In this document: positions 22,931 through 35,039 of the stretch, piece after piece | Numbering within the stretch: the stretch's first letter is position 1 | How the letters are laid out: the number at the start of each line of letters is the position of its first letter | NCBI RefSeq assembly: GCF_964204645.1 | Contig: NC_134030.1 | Coordinates: 16,497,110 to 16,561,109 of the forward strand | Length of the DNA stretch: 64,000 bases | DNA from: Tubulanus polymorphus | Lineage: Eukaryota; Nemertea; Palaeonemertea; Tubulaniformes; Tubulanidae | Direction: 5' to 3' | Notes under the pieces: model-generated | The model's database searches: none | What the model saw: the letters and a program-made list of their open reading frames with translations, nothing else | Told to the model about the DNA's origin: nothing | Translations under genes and position numbers: made by a program

Positions 22931-23918
22931 CAGGGCTTCTAGTGGTCCTATTTTCCTATTTTTTCCTATTTTTCAGTGCTTGTCCTATTTTGTCCTATTT
23001 TTATATGAAAAAGTCCTATTTGTCCTATTTTCTCTCATTTTCCAGCTCGTCGACCACTTTTTATCGACAAAAATGTTCTTTATATCTTTTCATATGATGT
23101 GCAACACCATTTTGAGTGTTTGGTAGAACCTGCAGCATTCATGTTCGGTAAGTCCTGGCTATATAACTTCTTTTCTAATCTTCATATCCTAACATGCCCA
23201 TTGATTTTGTTCAAAATGTCACATGTTGCAGTGCAACTGGGCTTTGGCTATATGAGGGTAACAATCATGTATAACCAGAGGCGGTCGAGAAGTCAATCTC
23301 TTTTCATCCAAACATTTCTTGATTATAATGCTAATTCTTTTGGGTCCGCCTCAGGTATACATTGCCAAGTATCACCACAGGGATGCTCTAGTGTGATCTA
23401 GCTGTGTGCAGTGACATTATGTTTGTAAGTTTATACAGTGTAACCTCGATATAACAATCTCCATGGGACTGAAATCTAGTTTGTTATATCAGGTGATAAT
23501 TGGAATAAATCCACCAATCGGGACAATATTTATAGTTAACCGATAAATCGTTATATCAGGGTTCTTTATAACGAGGTTCCACTGTAGATAAGATTTTAAA
23601 TAGTAATACTGTGATACCTTTTGTATTTACCGGGTACCTCACTACGATGTATTATGAGTTGCTGCTGTCAATCAGTTAATTGTGAAATATTTCTTTCCAA
23701 AAAAAGAAATGAAAAAATGTAATGAATTAATTTGGTTTTCTAGTTTCAGATTACTGAAGTTCATTGGAGACATCTGTGAATATGATGCTGCAGGTTGTAT
23801 CCTCTCTTCATATATTAAAGTCCTATTTTCTGATGGATATCCTATATATTCTATGAAATTTTCCTATTTCTGGACACTCTTCCTATTTTTTTTATGGACC
23901 AGATCACTGGAACCCCTG
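22931..23918. mobile_element. Non-autonomous hAT-like element with 6-bp target duplication
   Basis: The 988-bp element starts CAGGGCTTCTAGTG and ends CACTGGAACCCCTG, flanked by ACCGCG at 22925-22930 and 23919-23924. It carries many copies of TCCTATTTT near both ends. It is inserted in a satellite unit. No transposase is present. The termini resemble those of the element at 2665-3895, though target-duplication length differs. Confidence 0.75.
23436..23584. mobile_element. pogo/Tigger-type MITE, TA target site
   Basis: A 149-bp element begins CAGTGTAACCTCGATATAAC and ends TTATAACGAGGTTCCACTG, flanked by TA at 23434-23435 and 23585-23586. These termini are typical of pogo/Tigger elements. It is nested in the hAT-like element at 22931-23918, giving three layers here: satellite, hAT-like, pogo. 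Confidence 0.8.
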
Positions 23919-24352
23919 ACCGCGTTATGGTGTCAAACTAGAAAGGATTCGCCATTGAAAATTCATAAATTGACCATCACTGACCATCACTGACCAATTG
24001 AAACTTCTTGAAAGAACGATATTACCGGTACCGCATTAGATGTGAAACAAGAAAGGATTCAGTCGCCATTAAAAATTAATAAATTGACCATCACTGACCA
24101 CCACTGACCAATTGAAACTTCTTGAAAGAACGATATACCGGTACCGCATTTGGTGTGAAACTAGAAAGGATTCGACATTAAAAATTCATAAATTGACCAT
24201 CACTGACCACCACTAACCAATTGAAATTTCTTGAATGAACGATATACCGGTACCGCATTTGGTGTGAAACTAGAAAGGATTCGCCATTAAAATTAATAAT
24301 TTGACCATCACTGACCACCACTGCCCAAGTGAAACTTCTCAAACATCGTGGT

Positions 24353-27300
24353 CGAATTCGAAAGTGCTTGTCGTCGTATTACTATTTCTAGAAACCAGCA
24401 GTATGTTTTGCTACTGTTTTTGAATGGCATTGACATGATGGAAATTTATTACCCATAAATGGGTTACACATCTGGATCACAGCACCTCACTTGCCGCAGT
24501 GCGTTATTTTCACTGCATAGTAATGCTAATACATAAACTTTTTTACTACTTGACTCGAATCATCGGAACAGTACTGCGTTTGAAAACTCAACGAATAGAA
24601 AATGTTTGCGGGAAGCGCCTACAAATAAGTTATAATAAGATTAATTAATCGATGCATGAAAAACAATTAAATCACAAGGTGACTAACACCTGTCTTTCAA
24701 CCAATCTGCGCGATACCAATTAATTAAATCATTAAACGCATTGGGTTCCTAATATTTGAAATCATGTGATACAATAGTTGTTCTTTAGACTTGGCCACTT
24801 TCATTTCAGAAAACCGTGTACTAGAGCAGTGGTCACCGAGGCATTAACCATTCCTTCAAGTTTTGAAAATTCGATGGTAACGCGGATTCTTCGCCTCTAA
24901 AAAACTGTTTCGTTAATAGTTTTCTTTATACGAAAAGAGTTCATAGGAATTGAAATGGAGTGATATCAGTCTCAGCTGTAACCCTTTTTCATTGTCAGTG
25001 TTTTTTGGAATTCAAGTAGATTAGTGAAAATATCAATGATGAAGTTCACTTATTATATCAAGTACTGTTTTTACTGTCGCATGCGAGTCGAAACAAAAAG
25101 ATCTATCCAACTGCATATCTTCGGGTATAAACTGTGATATCATTCAGTATGTTATGAATATCTTTAAAAATTTGTGTTCTAGTATAATACCCTAAGGTTT
25201 AACTATCGGACACATAAAAGATTCGCCATAATCAAAGTTTTTAAGAAAATCTTTTTAAGAAAGATCTTTAAAAGAACGATTGGCGTCAAACTAATCCATA
25301 ATGGACTGTTGTGAATTTATTGAATAATCCACCTGAGAAATTTAAAGATTTCGAAGCGAAATTTATTCATATAAATCAAAAATGCATGAAATAACTTGAC
25401 GTTGTTTGCGGGTCTCATGAAACACTTTCGTGCGCTCTTTTTAAATCTAAAATAGCATAAATACATGCGTGTTTCGTTATAAACAAGGTTAAATTCCAAA
25501 CGCACATGAAATATGGAGCCTGTATCACACGATATACACATCTTGAATTTTCTCTAACTACGTAGGCCCTTTCCAAATGGGAATTGTTCAGTTTTTTAAC
25601 GGCCGACATTCAGAGGCACCTAAAAAACCGGTTGTATAGCACTTGAGATTTTCAGTGTAGGGCACATCTCACATCGACTCGGCTCGCGGTCGGTGGTTTA
25701 ATGGGAACACATCTGGTTGTTACTAGTTTAACGGTTGACGAATTCAGAAAACTTTTTTCAAATGTCTTTGATAACTTTTTAAACATGGTATTCTTCTTGA
25801 TTACATTTCGCTGATTCCATAGATATTTTTTCATGAAAATTGCTCCAGTTATAACGGATTTAAACATACATGTAAAATGATTATTTTCAAAATATTCAAT
25901 TTTCTCCGATTTTGAAGAAATTCTGACACAATATCATCTCCACTCGACACATGATTTTACTTCGGCGCCTTTGAAGGGAGTGTCACTTGTTGTTGAGTTC
26001 ATATTTTTACTCAAACAAGAAGATATGCCTGATTCCTTTTTAGAATTTAGATTTCGACGGATATCATCAAATTACTAGAAAGGGACAGCAGCTTTCGGTC
26101 ATCCGCAAAAAATACCTAAAATGCCCTCCTAGGGTTATGGAAAAACATGTCACGAGCAAGAAACGTTTGGGATCGTCCGCCAATGGTATCGCCAAAGAAA
26201 TAATAAGGAGCCAGTCCGTGGTGGCTATTGAAAGCGACGACCGCATGTGAATGCATTGATTGAATGACATCTCAAAAGTCAGATTATATAAAATTAAACA
26301 TGATATATGGATAGGTTATTCCATATATACTGGTAAAAATGATGCCCAATATGTGATATAAATGTTCAATTAAAAAGTAGAAACCGAATCCATAATTCAG
26401 TCTGGTATTGTTATGACATCAAACACTCAAATTTAATCCTTTGTTAGATTGGTAGCCAGTGTAGATGAGCACGAATAGTGGTCCCTAATTTTAATGTGGA
26501 CTGTTCAACAAGTTGGAGTTTGTGTAGAGATGAATGAGTTTAAAATGGAGTGGAATTTAGATAATACTGTTTGAATGTCTATTTAACTCAATCTTTTTAT
26601 TGATCATAAAAAATTGTGGTAAAATATTTGACTCTAGGGTTGGTTTTAGATTGTATCTCTCCATGCCAGAGGTAATCACGGATATTGGACTACACAAAAT
26701 TCCTTGTGTACAGCTCAACGTTTTAAATCCCTGGAAAAGCTCGCCACGGATATATCTCAGTAATGATTAATTTTCCCACAAATTCTCGCCTTCGAAAAAC
26801 CTAAACAACCAATGTACGCTTGCTCTAAGTTTGCCAATGCACTATTGTTACCTTTTCTAGCTATTTGCACTAGCTGTTTGTCGCAAATAGATTGCATCCT
26901 CTATTACATGAGTAAAGGATACAGCTCTGGGACCCGTTTCTCAAAAGATAGTTTAAATTAACCATCATCCAATATGATACGTGACTAAATACACTGAAAA
27001 AGATCAAAATTTCAAACCATGTTTTATCATTAGAAAATTACGACACAACGTTCGATCTCTCGCTAGAGATAATCTTTTTGAATTTGTACACTGAGTTTTC
27101 GTATCGTATTATCGTATTTTCAATTCGCTGCTTTTGAGTCAACAAGTACAAAGTTATTTTAGCAATGAAAATTTAATTGTGATTATAAATGTTAACTATC
27201 CACTGGTAAACTTACTAACTTTTGGCAACTGACCTTAGATCGTGGAATGGCCTCGGGTGGCCTGCTGATCCATTCTTTATTTATACTACTAAAGAAATAT

Positions 27301-28340
27301 ACAGTATAAGACGTAAAAAGTATATGAACATATTGTTTATCTTTATATCGCGATAATTCGTGTACGTATGATTGAAAAACGATATTCTATCGAATCTCAT
27401 GGTACTTATGATTATTGTGTATAGAATCAATAATTAGCAACCCTCCACGGATACGAAGCAGCCTAAGTTTACATCCTACCAAAATTATCCTCGAAACTCT
27501 CAGCATTATTTCAAGAGTCGGTCTTAGAAAATATATGAAGGACGTGTTCACAGGTTAACGAGGCCAAAAATCTTCCCCAAAATTTCAAATTTTTACGAGC
27601 AAAGATAATATACTTCATGCTTTTGGTGCAGAAAAAAATAAATGCAAATTGTGTTTTCAAAGTAAACGATTGAGTGTGGAATTGTTTCGAATTCAAGGTT
27701 TTCCCATTAACACTCCGGTATTTTTCGATAAGTCAAATTATTGTTGTGATGGCCAGTTGAATACTTCATCATTATATTGAAAGATATGTTATACTTAATG
27801 CATCTTTTCTTATGCCTTACAGCTTTCTCTATTGGTTAGTGTTGTGATCACTCATAATTAACCATAAGTTTGAATTCTCACTGATCTACTACATCTCTAT
27901 AACAAAAATATATTTCATATCAGCCAATTAGCTTTGATCTGTGGTCAGTGGACAGCAGCTACGAAACATTTAAAACTACTACATTATCATTCCATCTATT
28001 CATGTATATATAATATGATATGATATCTTCTTTGTTCAGTTTAAAAGTCTTGATCGTAAAAGTTTGACAAGTCTCGCATGTTGGTACCGATACGCACGTT
28101 CACGCGAGTGAAATGTGCACGTTACAGGCTCAAATGCGCACGTTACAATTACAAATGGAAACATTGTTCGTTCAAAACCCTACGTAAAAATCTTATGCAT
28201 TTTAGCGGAATTTCAAAGTTAGCTCGCTACCTACAACAAAAATCGGACAAGACTTTTTCAAGCGACAAATTTAAATGTAAGAGCTAGTAGTACTAACGAA
28301 GGATTAACTAAACATATAAATTACTTATTGGGGTTCTGGT
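24353..28340. other. Gene-free stretch
   Basis: About 4 kb of AT-rich sequence with no exon, element terminus or RNA gene that I can support. Open frames up to ~75 codons are scattered on both strands and lack motifs. Confidence 0.5.
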
Positions 28341-28344
28341 TAGC

Positions 28345-28610
28345 ACTGGTAACTGGTCTGTACTGGTCAAGCATTGGTCAGTTAAAATATTTTTAGATTA
28401 ATGCCCACATCATATCTAGTTATTTGACACCAAACAACTTAATTGTTTGCAAAAAAATAATTTACTATATGGTCAGTACTGGTCATGCATTGGTCAGTTA
28501 AAAGACCATGGTCCACGCCACATTTGATACCAAACATGATTGGATTGTGTCGTTTCGAAAATTTATCCGTTGGGCAATTTGTGGTCAGCCCTGGTTCGTT
28601 AGGTTCTTAT
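28345..28610. repeat. Antisense satellite monomers, ~116-bp period
   Basis: The box TACTGGTCAWGCATTGGTCA occurs at 28361 and 28477, with a weaker third copy near 28580. It is the reverse complement of the TGACCA boxes of the 22.8-24.4 kb satellite, so the same family is present in inverted orientation 4 kb away. Confidence 0.55.
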
Positions 28611-29459
28611 TTTGCGGGCATTTTATCTCGAACCACCGAAAGACCGAATCACTAATTAATTCACCAGATCGTTAATTGCTGCAAATGAAGATTAGTGTTT
28701 AACGAATAGTCCTTGTCTGAACAAAATATCTCTGGTGTGGGTCCTATGGAATCATGTCCTTAACTGTACACCGTACTGTATCCTTGTACTGTATCTTTCT
28801 ATGTTCACTACTACCGTAATTGACTATGATGTTTTCAAGTGGTCTTAAGTACCGCTAATAGCCGAAAGTCGTTGATTTATGTGAAATTTACATACAGCGC
28901 CACCCGTTGATAGTAAAACTAACCCGAGCAATACGGGTGTTAAATAGATACGCTAGCAAACCGGCATTCTCATAATGAATTAAGCCTCTGTTCTACGGAT
29001 TCAATATGGTGTCTCTACGAGCAACAAATCCGCCAAAAAGATGATGTCTCGTTTCACTGCAAAAAATACAATTCCATGCAGACATTTTCGTACCACGGCT
29101 CATGCGCCGAAATGTCAGTAGATGGCGCCACGTACGTTTGAGTTATGTCATCCTGGTTAGCCAGAAATAATTTTTTCAGCGTTATCATTTTAGCTGTTTC
29201 ACCCGCAGTTTCAGCATTTCGACTAGCAGTTTGTCCGATCTTCTTAAAATGACGGATATTTCTTTTAAGTGCTGGGAGATTGTTTTCTATCGGCCACAGC
29301 AGATCTCCTAGCGCACGCAAACAAACAAACATGTCCGCTGTGATGGATAGAAAACATTAGGTGGTGTCGATGAGTCGGTTGGTTTTCGTTCCACAAACAT
29401 ATTCCAATTATTTCAAAAGTGTTCTTTGTGCGTATTAACAGGCAAACTTATTTCTTTCC
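28611..29459. other. Spacer with an unconvincing ORF
   Basis: A minus-strand open frame at 29054-29332 (92 codons) has a charged helix-like composition but no homology that I recognise and no clear splice context. It is left unannotated as a gene. Confidence 0.35.
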
Positions 29460-30325
29460 TTTTGAAGGATTTTAAGCCGTCCGTTCGTTCATCCATCGGT
29501 AGATGGAATCCAGATATTTTGGGAAGTTTTAAAGACGCTCCAATGTAATTTCTATGGGTTACACGTGTATCTACCCTACACACGTCTTCAGGCCAAAAAC
29601 TAGCCCTGTCAGTATCAAGATGGCTGACTGGAAGCCATTGATGTTCACCAAAATCAGCACTTTACACATTTTAGAAGTTTTTGATAGAAATTTTGAAGAT
29701 GCTTTGATCAATTACCTTGAACTTTTATATGTATTTGATTCCCCCAAGGGCCCATCAGTATAATAAAAATTAGGTCGATCAGACTCAAGATGGTCGTCCT
29801 ATGACCTTTTTTGTACTAAAAAATGACAATTTTGGCCGAAATTCTGATTATTGTAGCTTCCTACTGGTTTGCTATTTGTCATTGCAATTTGTGGTAGCTA
29901 TTCTATGGAAATGGATCTTTAATACCGGAGACAGGTATTTTTGATCAGCCAATTATCACGCAATTGGTGACCATCTTGGTGTCAGTAATCAGTACTCATT
30001 CGTAGGTGGAAAAAAAGTTTTTCCACATCATATTTGATCCCTAAGCATATTTTGTTACCACAACCAATTGAAGAGTTGTAGCTCATACCATTTTCTATGA
30101 TTGTGGTGAGTTTCAAGGTCATTGGTGTTTGTACATGGCCACCAGGGGGCATCGAATAGTAGAATAACTTAGTATTTCCTTTTTATATTAGTACCTAAGC
30201 ATATTTTGTTACCATGGCCAATTTCAAAGTAGCTCATGAAATGTTCTATGATCGTGGTGAGTTTCAAGGTCATTGGGTTTTGCATACGGTCATCAGGGGG
30301 CGTTGAATAGTAGAATAACTGTAGT
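29460..30325 (+). mobile_element. Dispersed tandem-core element, copy 2
   Basis: This is collinear with 15720-16720: CCGT-rich start, TTTTGGGAAGTTTTRAAGACG, CTTCAGGCCAAAAACT and two core units. CTCF-like boxes lie at 30136-30155 (TGGCCACCAGGGGGCATCGA) and 30287-30306 (weaker, CATCAGGGGGC). The copy stops abruptly at a mariner-like terminus near 30332. The different number of core units (two versus six) fits copy-number change in such elements. Confidence 0.6.
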
Positions 30326-30331
30326 ACAGGA

Positions 30332-30590
30332 TGACCCAAAAATGTGTCTCTCATGAAAATATCCAATCTTTAATATCTAGGGGATATTTATCTGCGGGGT
30401 TACCTGAAAGATAATGTCTACTAGGACAATCCGCAGACTATCCCTAAACTGAAGACAGCGATCACTGCCAAAATCATGAGAATTCCTAGGGAGGAGTGTG
30501 TCAGAGTAATTGACAATTTTGCACGTCTGATTCAGTTGTGCTTGCAGAGCAGAGGTGGACATTTGGAGCATATCATGGAACGGAAGTTAA
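30332..30590 (+). pseudogene. mariner/IS630-type transposase C-terminal relic
   Basis: The segment starts with a terminus-like ACAGGATGACCCAAAAATGT. Within about 60 bp it then reads RGYLKDNVY, LKTAITAKI, IPREECVRVIDNF and CLQSRGGHLEHIME, the C-terminal region of Tc1/mariner-related transposases. A stop interrupts the first block. The terminus directly precedes the C-terminal codons, so the element is internally deleted. Confidence 0.7.
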
Positions 30591-32440
30591 ACAAGGACTG
30601 GTTGACATTTATCACTGAAACTGCCAGTGTTCTACGATAGTACATCCTGAGTAATCTGATTGGTGCCGCTGCGGCATGTACCTGTGCATCCGGTCTACTG
30701 CGGCAGGGGTTCGTGTTGTGGCTGAGTGTAGCGATGCTATCAGGTTGGAATCCCTGCCGAGGGAGGATGACGGTAGTAGCAATGCAGTTACAGCTCAGAA
30801 AACCCACCATCGCTGCTTTGCAGCTATATTTATTATTATTAATTTATGTCACACTATTTTCACTAAAAGAACATAGGCTTTGTTACCTTGCCACTGTTGC
30901 CGATACAATCCGTATGCTATCCTTCAGCGCACTTCGATCTACAAATACTCCGTGCGTATTACCATCAATCAACGTTACAAAAGCATAGAAACATAGAAAA
31001 CTGGGCCCCATTCAATGAGGCGACATGTTTTTCTGAGTCGTCACCCCGAAATCCACCGGAGGCTGCTCGTCACTTCGAATATCAATTTAAGTGTAATTTA
31101 ACAAATTTATTGCCGCAAGACGTCACATTCTGCAGCGGTCTTCAAACAGTAAATTTTAACAATTATCCATTTTCTTCATCAGTAAGTACACTTAACTGAT
31201 CCACCGGATGTAATTTAATACTCTAAATATTATAAGCACTGTCGAGCTGTAAAGATCGATGAATCAACTTCTCCAACTTTAATCTCCAACTTTAATCCTG
31301 GATCGCGCGAGAACAAATATTTTCGTATAAGATCCGTACTATGAACGTTTAACATGAGACTGCGCATAGTCAACTTGTTTCTTTACATCGTCATTCCATG
31401 GATCCGCTGCGCGTTCTCCTCGCCATGAGAATCAAAGCAAGTACAAATATATTTATTACTCCCTAGTGATTAGGCCACGGGCTTCAAACAGTTAGTTTCT
31501 TAATCGGATATTTACTACGATAAATCATTTGAGTACCGAGTTGAATAGGCCTAAACTAAACATGCCGGACTGATGCAGCGGGGAAAAGCTGTTGTGGTGA
31601 CAAGGTATCAATAAATGGATTTATTACTACCAGTGATTCGGCCGCGAGTTTCAACCATTTATCAATATTCCATTTTTCCTACAGCACATCACGATGTTTA
31701 CCAAATACACGGGATATTTACTAAATGCCTGTATATTACACATTCTTATCTGTAAGCTGGACTCAAGCTTGATATTTGGAGTGAGCGTCGCGGATGCGCA
31801 GTAGATAGGAGATCGTTTCTACGTCGCTTGTAGTGTTTATTGAGTTGTAGGCCTACTGAGCTTTAATGTTTCAAGCAAGCATAGTAAAATTGTTGTGATT
31901 ATTTACGAACTTGTTGACTTCAAACAAAATTTGCATTAAAAAATTCGACAACATTGCTGCGACGTTAAGTAGGCCTACAAACGATTTCTTTCTTCATAAT
32001 CAGAAAATGAACTCGATTTTACGAATTGAATAACCCAGGGACCTATCCCTGTTAAATAAGGTGTAGGAATACGATGTTTAGGAGAAATTCAAAAGGCCTA
32101 AGACCAATATGTCCGGTTGTTAGGCTTACGCATATACATAGGCCTACATAGGCTATACTAGTAGCCTCTATTAGGTTAAAGCCAAGTTCACTGTAAAGGT
32201 GGAATCAGATTTATTAAAATGCATGTATGAGTGATTAACTGGTTTTCACTTACAATGATAAATCACAATTATCAACGATATTTTATTGGCAAAAATGAAG
32301 ATTTTTTTTGAAATTTTGGTCTGAGCAGACAGCTTTATAAACTAGACTTTTCATTTGAGTTTTTTCATCATTAATGAAACTGGTATTTCATTAATTCCTA
32401 ATGACTTAAGTTACCGCGGAGCCCTAGAAAGATTTTTTTT
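30591..32440. other. Gene-free stretch
   Basis: No supported gene. Overlapping open frames at 30676-31199 on both strands lack motifs and splice signals. Confidence 0.4.
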
Positions 32441-32449
32441 TTTTCGTTC

Positions 32450-33045
32450 AAAGGACCTTTCGCTTGAAAAATTTTTCCCACAGACTGAAAATTTTTTTCG
32501 TTTGAACCAATAAATATTTTGTTCGAATGTTCCAATTTGAAAGAATCGATGGAACAAAAATGTTGTCATTGTTCGAACAAACTTTTATTGTCCAAACGAA
32601 ACGTCTTTCGTTCGAACAATTGTTCGATCTAACAGAATCGTTCCCATTCGAACAAAATTTTCTTGTTGGAACATTAAGTTTTTCGTTCAAACACAAATTA
32701 TTAGTTATATTGTTAAATCGAACACAATTGTTATCATTTAATCATTCGATAGAACAAAAAGTTTTTCATTTCAACAATAACATAGCTTTTCATTCAAATA
32801 AATATTCTTGTCAGAATGTAGAAAAGTTTTCGTTCGAACAGAAAGCGTATTGTTGGATCAAACAAAATTGTTTTTATTCGAACAAGATTTTATATGGAAC
32901 ATTACGTTTTTTGTTCAAACAGATATATTGTTTGATGGAAATATATTTTGTTCCAAAGATCGAAATTTTGGTGGCACTAGATAGTCTTCGTTATAATGAG
33001 TAATCTTTATTCAAACAAAATAATCTCATTCGAACACAAAGGCAT
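32450..33045. repeat. Degenerate GTTCGAAC-rich minisatellite
   Basis: About 600 bp consist of irregularly spaced GTTCGAAC-like palindromes separated by AAAATTTT-type spacers, roughly every 20-25 bp. Because the motif is palindromic, both strands show long open frames; these are artefacts of the repeat. Confidence 0.65.
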
Positions 33046-33480
33046 AATCTGAACCTGGATTTTTTTGTATCCAATATCCATATCATGCCTTTCAGGTAGA
33101 AGCCCATCTTTCTGACCATGAACAGAACACAGCTTGTTTAGGTCGTTTTGGAAATATACTCTGTCCGGTATATTTTGGAAGACTCTGTATATGTTATACA
33201 TCTGCATACATCAGGACAGTGAAGAGAAGACGACTTACTACCTTGCGTGACTCCACTAGTTAGACCTATTTATTCCAAGATGAGACAGTTCCTCTGATTT
33301 CGGCAACCTGTTTTCGTTCAGAGAAATCTGCTGAGCCATTTTAACGACCCATCATTGATACCGTTTCCGAATAGCCTGTTAAGTAATTGCTGATGTTGTA
33401 CCTTATCAAATGCTCTTTCGAAATTCATAGATATGAACAGGCCTTACATTCGATTTACATTCGATTCGAGTCAAATAACT
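33010..33480 (-). pseudogene. Second LINE reverse-transcriptase relic
   Basis: Minus-strand pieces read FERAFDKVQHQQLLNRLFGN and GSLKWLSRFL (about 33330-33450). After a frame change MYNIYRVFQNIPD and YFQNDLNKLC (33207-33100) follow. These correspond to the AFDKVxH palm motif and the segment after the catalytic FADD box of LINE RTs. The YxDD-type box itself is degraded. Both ends are missing. Confidence 0.7.
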
Positions 33481-34427
33481 ATCTGGTCCAGTCATCCATG
33501 GTTTCAAAGTAGGTTTAATTGACTGTTTGTCTACCGTCCTTTCATACAACCACGTTGACGGTTGAGCAGGGTTCTAAATTCCCTTCATTTTCATGGCATG
33601 GTTTGGCTGCATCAGCGTACACGCAATCGTGGTCAACACAGTATCCAGACAAGATCAATAATATGAACAAGGATGTGCAGAAAACCCGTTATTGCTGCTT
33701 TGCAGCTATATTTTTATTTGAAATTTAGCCTGTGAAAAAGCAAGTATCAAGGCGGGAACATTATTTACACCAGATGGAACTGTTTATTATTCTTTTTGAA
33801 AATTAGCATGAAGATTGGGTCTGGCGAGATGTCCACCCCTATAAAATGTCTTTGGTGATCAAATATAGAGGTTTTTGTATAGAGGTTTTTGCTCTTTTGT
33901 ATATGGAGGTCATCGGCCTTCAAATATGGTCGCCGGGTCAGCCCCTTATTTAAAATTGGGTTCAAGTATGGCCACCAGGGTTGCCATCCATCTTGGATTT
34001 CTTTTCAGCACGATGCCTACACCAATTCTTGATGCATTATTTCATGTAGGGTGATCTTTGGGGCAGCTAAAATGGGCTTGTCTTTTCATGTAAGGATATA
34101 TTAACAGAAAATGAACATTATCGCCACATAGCCTATACCTCCTAACTATTTTAAAACATGTTACATCGTTACAATGTGAATCATTCTGTAAAACTTTGAA
34201 TACTGGATCATTCTTCTTCTACTGCGTCATGAAGGTACAAGGCACGTGGGCCTCTTGTTCAAAAAACTTGATTAGGCTATAGGCTAGTCATTAGTGTCCG
34301 GCGTTGTTGGGTTGTTTTGTATGGCTACTGTGGCTATTATCATGTTTGCGTTGTAACGATTAGTTAGCACACTAATCTTAAGTTATAGAATAAAATCAGT
34401 TGTTGTATAGCTGGCATACAGCTTCCC
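33481..34427. other. Spacer
   Basis: No gene supported. A weak CTCF-like box (GGCCACCAGGG followed by TTGCC) occurs near 33969. The 3-prime boundary of the mariner-like relic lies at the right edge. Confidence 0.35.
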
Positions 34428-35039
34428 TCAGTCATTCCAATTAATCGTTTGAAGTGTGGGGAGTTGCCTGGGGTCCTGAAACCACTGTCCATCCCTCACA
34501 AAACCTCTATGTCTACCTAAGGTTGTCCAAAACTTCCTAAGAACCCCTAGATAACGCTCCGTATTGACAGTGACTGTGCGTTGGTTCTCATCCTCAAACC
34601 AAAAGGGTTCGATTATCCTGTATTTGGACATAGCAACCCATGCTGTGCATTTGATGGAATGCAGTGGCCTTTGCAGACAGTTCTCAGGAGTTGATGTTCC
34701 CCACAAGATGTTGTTCTTTGATGTTGCATGTCCAGACAAAAGGAAGTGCGCCTCATCAGAGAACCAAACATCGATTTTGTCACAGAACAATCGACACATG
34801 ACTACACGCATATCCTTGTCCCTTTGCGCAAGTTTATGTTTAGTCTGTATCCTATAGGGGTACAAGTTCAGATCCTGCACACGACTTGCGAGGACTGCGA
34901 CCAGCCGACCCTTGGACAGCATCAAAATCGGCTGGTGATCGCGACCTCTTAGGCGACCAGAATGAGAGGCTCTGTTACCAGTAGCATTCAAGTTTAAGAC
35001 TGTCCCCTGGGCCCTGAATTTGTTGACCCGTCTGTACAT
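34428..35039 (-). pseudogene. Tc/mariner-superfamily transposase, truncated
   Basis: A 203-codon minus-strand frame covers the end of the DNA-binding region (KFRAQGTVLN) and the first part of the catalytic domain. Motifs are DVWFSDEAHFLLSG with the first catalytic Asp, QRPLHSIKCTAWVAMS, IIEPFWFEDENQRTVTVN and GQWFQD with the second. At the second Asp the family reads QQD; one codon-scale deletion and a frameshift follow, so the third acidic residue and C-terminus are absent. The frame continues upstream only to about 35039. The copy is inactive. Part of it is duplicated at 49494-49581. Confidence 0.85.

Larger units (their letters stand above)
22840..24352. repeat. Satellite of ~108-114-bp units, interrupted
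   Basis: Units contain TGACCATCACTGACCACC, CGATATACCGGTACCGCATT and GAAACTAGAAAGGATTCGCC. One partial unit lies at 22840-22930 and about four units at 23919-24352, with starts of the TGACCATC box at 23971, 24085, 24194 and 24302. A hAT-like element sits between. Antisense relatives occur at 28345-28610. Confidence 0.75.

Noticed and set aside
29054-29332. 92-codon minus-strand frame
   Set aside because: Plausible amino-acid composition but no supporting splice sites or homologs that I recognise.
30676-31199. Overlapping frames on both strands
   Set aside because: No motif or splice evidence; mutual shadows.
32527-33003. 158-codon plus-strand frame
   Set aside because: Lies entirely in the GTTCGAAC palindromic repeat.
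34564-34952. Plus-strand frames over the mariner-like transposase
   Set aside because: Antisense shadows of the minus-strand transposase.
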